A DNA stretch of 22,546 nucleotides. It comes from a virus. Numbering within the stretch: position 1 is the stretch's first letter; every line of letters begins with the position of its first letter. The translations under genes and the position numbers were made by a program. This document shows positions 1-4,953 of the stretch, in pieces. Location of the stretch: IMG/VR virus record IMGVR_UViG_3300025131_008556, positions 1 to 22,546 of that record, one strand, 5' to 3'. The notes beneath the pieces were generated by a model. That model was not told the DNA's origin. It made no database searches and saw only the letters and a list, made by a program, of their open reading frames with translations.

Positions 1-135
1 ATAGGGGGGGGGTATACATGGGCTATACATGGCTGCCCCGTGCCCAGCAGCGCCGGCCCCGTGCAGCAGCGCCCACAGGCCGCCGGCCGGCAGCACCGTA
101 ACCCCGTGACCCCACTGCACATAGGTGCACGGGCC

Positions 136-192
136 CAGGCGGGCAGGGGCACAGGCGGGCAGGGCACAGGTGGGCAGGGGCACAGGCGGGCA
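136..192 (+). repeat. G-rich tandem repeat, about 3.6 copies of 15-16 bases
   Basis: The copies are CAGGCGGGCAGGGGCA (136-151), a 15-base version lacking one G (152-166), CAGGTGGGCAGGGGCA (167-182) and a partial copy (183-192). Each unit carries two G3-4 runs, so the array satisfies the usual G-quadruplex pattern several times over on the plus strand, for example G-runs at 141, 146, 157 and 162 with loops of 2, 7 and 2 bases. The function is unknown. Confidence 0.85.
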
Positions 193-261
193 CCGGTCCG
201 CCCCCACAGACGGGGGGTGGGCTTGAGAGAGGGGGTGAATATGGGGGACCCTACCTGTATT

Positions 262-311
262 CCCCCACGGCATACCCCCATAGCCCCCACAGTCCCCCAG
301 TGGTTGCCCCC
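262..311. repeat. Evenly spaced C5 tracts (G-quadruplex-like on the minus strand)
   Basis: Five CCCCC tracts lie at 262-266, 275-279, 284-288, 294-298 and 307-311, spaced about 9-13 bases apart and often followed by AC or ACAG. On the minus strand these are G5 runs separated by short loops, a G-quadruplex-like arrangement of opposite polarity to the repeat at 136-192. The array ends just upstream of, and partly inside, the longest possible version of the small gene at 339-563. Confidence 0.6.
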
Positions 312-338
312 ACAGACACAGGGCCGTATATTACCCCT

Positions 339-563
339 ATGCACCGCTATCACACCCTGGCAGCCCAGCGCATACGCAGACGCCGCAAGGCCCTGTGGGA
401 TCATTGGACTGACGGGCACCCACCAGCACGTAACTTCAATAAGGGCACTCCGTTGGGCCGGTGCGGCCAGCGACATTGCCGCATATGCTATCAGGTGGCG
501 GACAAGTACCGTCGCACACAGGAGCAAGGCCCCCTGCCCCACGAGTGGCCTTCCTGCAAGTAG
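339..563 (+). CDS. Small Arg-rich protein with Cys/His cluster (hypothetical)
   Basis: This encodes 74 residues from the ATG at 339; a GTG at 300 would add 13 residues. The N-terminal half is basic (an IRRRRK run near residues 11-16). The middle carries CGQRHCRICYQ, giving a CxxxHCxxC cluster that could bind zinc. The pattern of a basic helix followed by a short Cys cluster resembles small proteins common in phage genomes whose role is unknown. No good ribosome-binding site precedes either start, and the gene sits alone between repeat-rich segments, which lowers confidence. I favour this frame over the longer overlapping frame because it has a balanced composition and a motif. Confidence 0.5.
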   Translation: MHRYHTLAAQRIRRRRKALWDHWTDGHPPARNFNKGTPLGRCGQRHCRICYQVADKYRRTQEQGPLPHEWPSCK

Positions 564-815
564 GACCCCCCCGGGCGCTCCCCCTACGCCCCCGGCGCAC
601 ACAAAGTACTTGCTCCCCAGGTCCCAGGAGGCTATATTTGGGGTAGAAATAGACCGCCCCCATGCAGAATCAGGCCACATTTTAAGCAATATTGACCGAT
701 TTAGGCCACATTCCGGGCAAATGTGGCCTGGGGGGCTCTCAAATCGCGGCATAGTAATTCACCTGTGACCAATTTAGGCCAAATGCCCCTATATAGCCGT
801 GGAAGGGTGGTCCCC
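564..815. promoter_or_regulatory. Intergenic control region with palindrome and operator-like repeats
   Basis: No gene is visible in these 252 bases. The second half is AT-richer than its surroundings. It contains AGGCCACATT twice (672-681 and 703-712), an exact inverted copy of it (720-729) and a related direct repeat of the type GACC-[GA]-ATTTAGGCCA (694-708 and 767-781). A TATATAG element (790-796) and a strong ribosome-binding site (GGAAGG, 801-806) follow, just before the next start codon at 816. This arrangement suits repressor or activator binding sites ahead of the gene run that starts at 816. No exact -35/-10 pair with ideal spacing is evident. Confidence 0.5.
703..729. repeat. Perfect 10-bp inverted repeat (palindromic site)
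   Basis: AGGCCACATT (703-712) and AATGTGGCCT (720-729) are exact inverted copies separated by the 7 bases CCGGGCA. A further direct copy of the left arm lies at 672-681. It could be a dimeric protein-binding operator or an RNA hairpin. It is followed by a G6 run rather than a T run, so it is not a standard Rho-independent terminator. Confidence 0.8.
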
Positions 816-950
816 ATGAACGCCTACCAACAAGCCCAGCAGCAGTTGGACACCATGCGCCAGCAGCAGCAGGAGCAGTGGAGACGGTCAAGCCTGAGTA
901 TGAGCAGTACGTACATAAGGAATACAAGGTGTCCCTGTGACCCACTTTAA
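816..950 (+). CDS. Small Gln-rich protein (hypothetical)
   Basis: This encodes 44 residues from the ATG at 816, with a clear GGAAGG ribosome-binding site nine bases upstream. The first half is a Gln-rich helix (QQAQQQLDTMRQQQQEQW); the C-terminus is short and ends in Cys-Pro-Cys. It overlaps the start of the next gene (GTG at 937) by 14 bases, which is typical of coupled phage genes. No family is recognised. The Gln-rich part could form a short coiled coil. It appears to be the first gene of the operon that follows the repeat-containing control region. Confidence 0.5.
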   Translation: MNAYQQAQQQLDTMRQQQQEQWRRSSLSMSSTYIRNTRCPCDPL

Positions 951-1221
951 GCACTTTCACGCCCTGCCCCACCCTCGCTGGTTGACCACCCCCTACGAAG
1001 TGGGCGGCCGCTCTACCGATCTGTCTCAACTGGGCTCTTCGCTCACCCAGGTGCTCAAAGACGCCTACCCCATCAATCAGGTGCCCGACGATCTGGCCGT
1101 TCAGGCCGTATCGCTGTATCACACCCTGTTCACCGCCGAGCGCGAGATCCACGACTTTATCGAAGCCGTGTCCCGCGATTTGGCCCAACCCGAACTCACC
1201 CTCTGCAAGGAGCATCCATGA
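937..1221 (+). CDS. Hypothetical protein upstream of GroES
   Basis: This encodes 94 residues from a GTG start at 937; AAGG at 926-929 provides the ribosome-binding site. The sequence is mainly helical, with mixed charged and hydrophobic residues and no membrane segment or recognisable motif. Its stop overlaps the GroES start (ATGA at 1218-1221), so the two genes are probably translated together. Codon use matches the neighbouring phage genes. I do not recognise a family. Confidence 0.7.
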   Translation: MTHFKHFHALPHPRWLTTPYEVGGRSTDLSQLGSSLTQVLKDAYPINQVPDDLAVQAVSLYHTLFTAEREIHDFIEAVSRDLAQPELTLCKEHP

Positions 1222-1508
1222 ACCTGAAACCTTTGTCCGACCGCGTCCTGGTCCACAAAGAGCCCGCCGACGATATGACGGAAGGCGGTATTGTCATCCC
1301 CGACACGGCCCGGGGCAATTCCGACCTGGGCACGGTGATCGCGTGTGGCCCTGGAAAGCGCGAGAACGGCCACCGTCTCCCCATGACGTGTAAAACGGGC
1401 GACACCGTGGTGGTGGCCCGTTACGCCGGCACGGAAACCGAAGTGGACGGACGGCCCCTGTTTGTCCTGCGCGACGAAGACGTGCTGGCCGTGATCGACC
1501 GCCCATGA
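1218..1508 (+). CDS. groES: Phage co-chaperonin GroES
   Basis: This encodes 96 residues, the usual length for a GroES (Cpn10) subunit. It shows the N-terminal LKPLSDRVLV strand, the mobile loop with GGIVIP (residues 23-28) that docks on GroEL, the GTVIACGPGK segment and the C-terminal strand ending in EDVLAVID. In this family seven subunits cap GroEL and enclose the folding client. Phage versions such as T4 gp31 replace the host GroES so that the capsid protein can fold. No GroEL gene is in the window, so it presumably works with the host GroEL. A strong AAGGAG lies at 1207-1212. Its stop overlaps the next start (ATGA at 1505). Family assignment is firm; the capsid-folding role is inferred. 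Confidence 0.95.
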   Translation: MNLKPLSDRVLVHKEPADDMTEGGIVIPDTARGNSDLGTVIACGPGKRENGHRLPMTCKTGDTVVVARYAGTETEVDGRPLFVLRDEDVLAVIDRP

Positions 1509-1708
1509 CCCTGACCCAACTGGCCACTAAAACGGGCATCCCGCGCGAAACGCTCAAGTACTGGCGCCGCAAAGGCCTGATCGAGCCCCTGCTCACCGAC
1601 GACCAGGGCCGCACCCAGTACCCCCACGCCGCCCTGGCCCACTGCCGGCGCCTGCGGCAAACGGGGAAAAACCGCCACAACAAGCAGTATTACTACCGTC
1701 CGGACTGA
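1505..1708 (+). CDS. MerR-type helix-turn-helix protein
   Basis: This encodes 67 residues. Residues 1-31 match the MerR/excisionase winged-helix start: LTQLATKTGIPRETLKYW followed by RRKGLIEP, then a wing with QGRTQYP. There is no long dimerisation helix or effector domain, so this is a minimal DNA-binding protein, closer in size to excisionase-like or small regulatory MerR proteins. The tail is basic (RQTGKNRHNKQYYY). It overlaps groES by four bases, which suggests coupled expression. It might bind the operator-like repeats upstream of 816, but nothing in the sequence shows that directly. The fold call is good; target and role are unknown. Confidence 0.8.
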   Translation: MTLTQLATKTGIPRETLKYWRRKGLIEPLLTDDQGRTQYPHAALAHCRRLRQTGKNRHNKQYYYRPD

Positions 1709-1738
1709 GTTTACTATTCCTTATTATATATATAGACC
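1709..1738 (+). promoter_or_regulatory. AT-rich TATATATATAG element upstream of the 1739 gene
   Basis: This 30-base gap is almost pure A/T in a GC-rich genome, with TATATATATAG at 1725-1735 running into ACC and the ATG. There is no ribosome-binding site. It could be a promoter -10 region or a phage-specific promoter, giving a leaderless or nearly leaderless transcript that starts the terminase-portal run. No clear -35 box is seen at the usual distance; the nearest candidate is TTTACT at 1710-1715. Confidence 0.4.
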
Positions 1739-2140
1739 ATGCCCTCGATTCGCCTGATTTCCGTAACGCGCCTTTCTCAACTGGAACAGGGCGCCTTCTA
1801 TAAGATCGTGGGCTCGGCCTCGGACGGACTGCCTATCCCCCCCCAGGTCTTTTGCTATCAGGGCTCGGTGGTTTCCCTGGCCGGGCAAGTCTACTTGACC
1901 GGCTACTTGTGGTGGGCCGAAGGGACCCGGTGGCGGGGGCAGCAGACGCAAGTAGCGCCTGAAATGGTCAATATCCCCGAGAACGGCTGGGCCGATCTGC
2001 ACCTGGAGAAGATCGAACAGGTGCGCGGGGGCCTGATCGAAGCGCCCAGTTACCAGGATATCATCCGCCACCGCCAATTGCACGGGCCGCAGTTTAAGAC
2101 TCGCCTGCCCGCCCTGATCAAGGAGACCGGCCTTGGATAG
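1739..2140 (+). CDS. Hypothetical protein preceding the terminase nuclease
   Basis: This encodes 133 residues from the ATG at 1739. The first two thirds are predicted strand-rich (ISVTRLSQLEQGAFYKIVG, then LTGYLWWAEG); the last third is helical. No signal peptide, membrane segment or known motif is visible. Its end overlaps the TTG start of the terminase nuclease gene by eight bases, and that gene's AAGGAG sits inside it. The position, where a small terminase subunit often lies, invites that guess, but there is no HTH, so I leave it unnamed. Confidence 0.75.
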   Translation: MPSIRLISVTRLSQLEQGAFYKIVGSASDGLPIPPQVFCYQGSVVSLAGQVYLTGYLWWAEGTRWRGQQTQVAPEMVNIPENGWADLHLEKIEQVRGGLIEAPSYQDIIRHRQLHGPQFKTRLPALIKETGLG

Positions 2141-2696
2141 CCCCGTCCTCTATCTGGGTCTGGATTTGGCCACCCGGCGCGATTCGTCGGCCCTCTTGGG
2201 CGTCTATCGCCGCTCGGACGAGGTCTTCTGTGTCTACGGCAGTGCCATCTGGCCCGCGCCGGTGGATTTGCTCAATCAGGTGGAACCGGCCCTGTTCGAT
2301 ATCCTCAAGCAGTATCGGGTGGCTGGCCTCCTCTACGACCCCTACCAGATGGCGGCCACGCAGCAGCGCCTGATCGAGTTGGGCTACGAAGACATCCTGG
2401 TGGAAGTGAATCAGCAGACCATGATGCTCCCCTGCTCCAACACGCTCCACGACCACTGCACCAACCGCACCGTCATGCTCCCGTCCGACCCCGACTTGCG
2501 CGCCCATTTTGCCGCGGCCAACGCCCAGCACGGCGAACGGGGGTGGCGCATTGTCAAATCCAAGCAATCCCGCCAAATCGACGGCGTCGTCGCCTGCGCC
2601 ATGGCCCTGTGGGGCGCCACCCAGGAAGTGGGCCACACCTGGCATCCGGCCTGGGATTCGTCCACCCACGTCCGCACCCTGATGAGCCTGCCGTGA
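2133..2696 (+). CDS. Terminase large-subunit nuclease domain, stand-alone (RNase H-like)
   Basis: This encodes 187 residues from a TTG start, supported by AAGGAG at 2120-2125. It matches the C-terminal nuclease half of phage large terminase. Three Asp residues are in the expected places: D11 in LGLDLAT, D69 in LLYDPYQMA and D150 in SRQIDGVVACAMAL. In this fold they bind two metal ions and cut concatemeric DNA at the portal. The usual N-terminal packaging ATPase (Walker A/B, about 250 residues) is absent. The upstream gene is short and has no P-loop, so the ATPase must be encoded elsewhere or the terminase is split. A related RuvC/RNase H nuclease is the alternative, but the portal nearby favours terminase. 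Confidence 0.75.
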   Translation: MDSPVLYLGLDLATRRDSSALLGVYRRSDEVFCVYGSAIWPAPVDLLNQVEPALFDILKQYRVAGLLYDPYQMAATQQRLIELGYEDILVEVNQQTMMLPCSNTLHDHCTNRTVMLPSDPDLRAHFAAANAQHGERGWRIVKSKQSRQIDGVVACAMALWGATQEVGHTWHPAWDSSTHVRTLMSLP

Positions 2697-3688
2697 TCTA
2701 TGCCGACCGGCCCGAGCGGTGCCAAGCCCAACACGAGATCGAGCCCTTGTTGGTTCGCTCTCATCAATGTCTGTTGGATCGGGACCATGATGGAAACCAT
2801 GAAATCACCGTTCATTATTACTGGAAAGATAAAGATAAACCTATGAACGATACCGGATTCGGGTCGCCTACCCACCGAGAACAACAGGCCTTCCACCATA
2901 CGGGCGTAGAAGCTCAGTCTAAATGTGCCCATTTAAATATAGATTCAAAGCCCCCTGTCACTTGCATGTTGCCCATCGGGCATGAAGGGGGTCATTGCGC
3001 GGCCACGGGTGAGCGATGGGGCCACCCCCACGATGCTCCCACCTCACCCCAATCCGTCTACCTGCGCATCCCCACCGTCGACACCGTGGTGCGCCCCCTG
3101 ACCAAATGGCTCCACCACGTGCCCCGCGACACCGACCAGTACACCTTCGACGCCGATATCCTCTATACGGCCGGGTGGGGCATTGCCGAAGGGCGCAACA
3201 ATATCATTCGTCTGTTTCTGGACTCCGACTGCGATATCCTGTGGATGATCGACTCGGACGTGGTGCCCCCCGTGCACACGGGCCTGTTGGACCGGTTGGA
3301 CGCCGAGCGCCAAATGGTGTCGGGTGTCTACGAAGGCTTCAAGTTGGAGTTGGGCCTCTACTGGCACGTCTACGATCAGACGGGCACGGACGACGAAGGC
3401 TACCCCACCTACGCGATTAAGCCCACCCCCACCTGGCCCCCCGAACCCTTCCACGCCGCCGCCGCGGGTTTGGGCTGTATCGTAATGACCCGCCGCTTTG
3501 TGGAAGCCTTACCCGAAGACCCCTTCCAATTCACCCGTAAAAAAGACGGCACTTTGCAGGGGGAAGACTTCCTTTTCTTTCATGCCCACAACGGCGTCTG
3601 GGTCGATCCCACCTACCCCTGCGCCCACGCCAAGCAGGTGGACCTGTCCGCCATCCATCAGGCTATGGCCCAACGGATCCTCCGATGA
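2693..3688 (+). CDS. GT-A glycosyltransferase with two N-terminal Cys/His motifs
   Basis: This encodes 331 residues from the GTG at 2693, which overlaps the terminase stop (GTGA); an ATG at 2843 would give a 281-residue product. The C-terminal 210 residues look like phage-encoded family 2-type glycosyltransferases: a VYLRIPT strand, a GRNN segment, the metal-binding D187-S-D189 in ILWMIDSD, SGVYEG, a conserved AAAGLGCIVMTRR strand, E291-D and a late Asp-Pro/His segment. Such enzymes transfer sugars from nucleotide sugars, to phage DNA, capsid or host surface; the target here is unknown. The N-terminal 110 residues hold two copies of C-x5-H-[DE]-G-x-H (C26/H32/H36 and C91/H97/H101), each with an earlier Cys, so they may bind zinc. 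Confidence 0.8.
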   Translation: MIYADRPERCQAQHEIEPLLVRSHQCLLDRDHDGNHEITVHYYWKDKDKPMNDTGFGSPTHREQQAFHHTGVEAQSKCAHLNIDSKPPVTCMLPIGHEGGHCAATGERWGHPHDAPTSPQSVYLRIPTVDTVVRPLTKWLHHVPRDTDQYTFDADILYTAGWGIAEGRNNIIRLFLDSDCDILWMIDSDVVPPVHTGLLDRLDAERQMVSGVYEGFKLELGLYWHVYDQTGTDDEGYPTYAIKPTPTWPPEPFHAAAAGLGCIVMTRRFVEALPEDPFQFTRKKDGTLQGEDFLFFHAHNGVWVDPTYPCAHAKQVDLSAIHQAMAQRILR

Positions 3689-4416
3689 GACACCTGGCCA
3701 CCAACCCGTCGGCCCTGGGTCTGACCTGCCTGTGGTTGCTGGACGAGGCTGTCGCCGGCCACGATACCTTTGAGCTGGAGTTTAGGCGCATTGGATTGGG
3801 GTTAGCCTGGGACACCATGGCTCACTTGTGCGTGGTGGGCGAACGCTACTTTGAGCACCGCGACCACCATGAGTCCGTCTTTGTGGTGCTCGACGAAGCC
3901 GTCGTCACCCCGGCCCACCTGGTGGGCGAAGCGGCCATTCCCTTGAAAGACCGCTACCGGGCGGACACCCTCTACGGCCCCGACGCCCCGGCCGACCTGG
4001 CCCTGGCCCTGCGTAATTTAGACGGCTTGACCCGCTACACCCACGAAGCCCACCCCGACGCGGCCCGCCACCTGTGGCCCACCTTTCAGGACTTCGACAC
4101 CACCTGCGGTTTGAAGCTGGGGGCTTCCCTGGACGAACAAACCGTACACCAGGGCCTGGAACGCTTGCTGACCACCCTGGCCCGGGATCCGGGCAAAGAC
4201 CGCGAATTAATCGATCAAGAAGGCCTCACCACCCCCCGCCTGGTGTTTCCGGCCGACCTGAACGTGAAGGCCACCCAGGAAGGGGTCTCCCGAGGCCAGG
4301 AACGGGCGGCAGCGGCCCTGTGGCGCGTGTGCTCTGGGCTAGATCGGTCTCCCCACTACGTCCGGCCCACCGCCGAGCCCCACCAACACCAACCCAACCC
4401 CATCACGGGCTACTGA
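3685..4416 (+). CDS. Unknown protein, possibly a degenerate RNase H-like terminase domain
   Basis: This encodes 243 residues and starts inside the previous gene's stop (ATGA). I do not recognise it with confidence. The order of apparent strands and helices (RIGLGLAWDTMAHLCVVG, then VFVVLDEAV, then ADTLYGPDAP with a following helix, then a closing helix from about residue 215) resembles the RNase H-like nuclease half of large terminases. The first catalytic Asp of that fold would fall in LGLAW, where there is Gly instead, so it may be inactive. It sits between the true nuclease gene and the portal, where terminase parts belong. The C-terminus is His/Pro/Gln-rich. This is a hypothesis from pattern only. 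Confidence 0.65.
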   Translation: MRHLATNPSALGLTCLWLLDEAVAGHDTFELEFRRIGLGLAWDTMAHLCVVGERYFEHRDHHESVFVVLDEAVVTPAHLVGEAAIPLKDRYRADTLYGPDAPADLALALRNLDGLTRYTHEAHPDAARHLWPTFQDFDTTCGLKLGASLDEQTVHQGLERLLTTLARDPGKDRELIDQEGLTTPRLVFPADLNVKATQEGVSRGQERAAAALWRVCSGLDRSPHYVRPTAEPHQHQPNPITGY

Positions 4417-4730
4417 TGACCCTGGACGCCTTATATAATAGAATAGACTGGTCTCAAGCCGATCTGGCGCAGGATCAATGGCAGGAAGACCATACGGAGG
4501 CCCCCGTCATCCAGCCGGACAAGAAGTGGCGTATCAATGTGCTCTACGAAGCCTTGCAGGGCCTGCTGGATCTGCCCACCCCGCCCGAAGTGGGCGACCG
4601 GCGCTCTGATTTGTTCCAGTCCTACGATGAGCACGACGTGAAGAAGACGGCCCGCTATCTGCTCCATTGCGCCGGGGTGTGGGACCAGGTGATAACGATA
4701 CTGAAAGACGAAGGTCTGATTGATGACTAG
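4416..4730 (+). CDS. Hypothetical protein (104 aa)
   Basis: The ATG at 4416 overlaps the preceding stop (TGATG), and the gene ends by overlapping the next start by eight bases. The protein is acidic and mostly helical, with no known motif (INVLYEALQGLLDLPTPPEVGD in the middle, a helical YLLHCAGVWDQVITILKDEG end). The codons right after the start (TTA TAT AAT AGA ATA) are unlike the usual GC-ending choices here and create a perfect TATAAT at 4434-4439. A packaging or head accessory role is possible from position only. Confidence 0.7.
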   Translation: MTLDALYNRIDWSQADLAQDQWQEDHTEAPVIQPDKKWRINVLYEALQGLLDLPTPPEVGDRRSDLFQSYDEHDVKKTARYLLHCAGVWDQVITILKDEGLIDD

Positions 4731-4911
4731 TAAATCGTCCATTGGCCCCGACCAACTCCAGCGCGTCTGCCGCATGTACTACACCAACCAGGACGCCATG
4801 CGCGCCCTGGGCCTGCACAACAACTTTTATTTCAAGACGCTGTGCTACAAATACGGCCTGGAGCCTCCCTCCGACCGTAAAAAACGCTTGACATGTGCCA
4901 ACATGGGGTAG
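4723..4911 (+). CDS. Small helix-turn-helix protein
   Basis: This encodes 62 residues from the ATG at 4723; an in-frame TTG lies three bases earlier, but AAGG at 4711-4714 is well spaced for the ATG. Residues 11-50 form a helix-turn-helix of the type DQLQRVCRMYYTNQDAMRALGL, followed by a second helix with CYKYGLEPP and a basic RKKRL end. The shape resembles DNA-binding segments of phage regulators or small terminase subunits. Given its place directly before the portal, a small-terminase role is conceivable, but at 62 residues it would lack the usual oligomerisation part. Confidence 0.65.
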   Translation: MTSKSSIGPDQLQRVCRMYYTNQDAMRALGLHNNFYFKTLCYKYGLEPPSDRKKRLTCANMG

Positions 4912-4917
4912 TACGCT

Positions 4918-4947
4918 CTCTTGTAGGGGCATTTGCCCCACCAAGAG
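4918..4947 (+). promoter_or_regulatory. Hairpin overlapping the portal ribosome-binding site
   Basis: CTCTTG (4918-4923) pairs with CAAGAG (4942-4947), and inside it GGGGC (4926-4930) pairs with GCCCC (4935-4939) across an ATTT loop. The only Shine-Dalgarno-like bases before the portal ATG (AAGAG, 4943-4947; ATG at 4954) lie in the closing stem. Folding would therefore hide them and could limit or time portal synthesis. A TTGACA at 4888-4893, upstream, could be a -35 box, but no good -10 box follows at standard spacing. Confidence 0.55.
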
Positions 4948-4953
4948 CATACT

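Larger units (their letters stand above)
1..338. other. Noncoding G/C-tract region at the window start
   Basis: I see no convincing gene here. The stretch is built from runs of G or C: a G8 tract near base 4, two copies of TATACATGG (13-21 and 24-32), a G-rich tandem repeat (136-192) and a C-tract repeat (262-311). A C5/G5 hairpin is possible at about 203-220. A long open frame crosses the region, but its translation is low-complexity Pro/Arg/Gly/Ala with no ribosome-binding site. The repeats suggest a structural or regulatory segment, or a contig or genome end, but nothing here proves which. Confidence 0.6.

Noticed and set aside
40-768. Long plus-strand open frame of 242 residues
   Set aside because: The translation is Pro/Gly/Arg/Ala low-complexity drawn from G/C repeats, with no ribosome-binding site and no motif. 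A shorter overlapping frame (339-563) has a better composition.
1-815. tRNA or other structured RNA gene
   Set aside because: No cloverleaf with conserved T-loop bases could be traced; the pairing is explained by G/C tracts and one palindrome.
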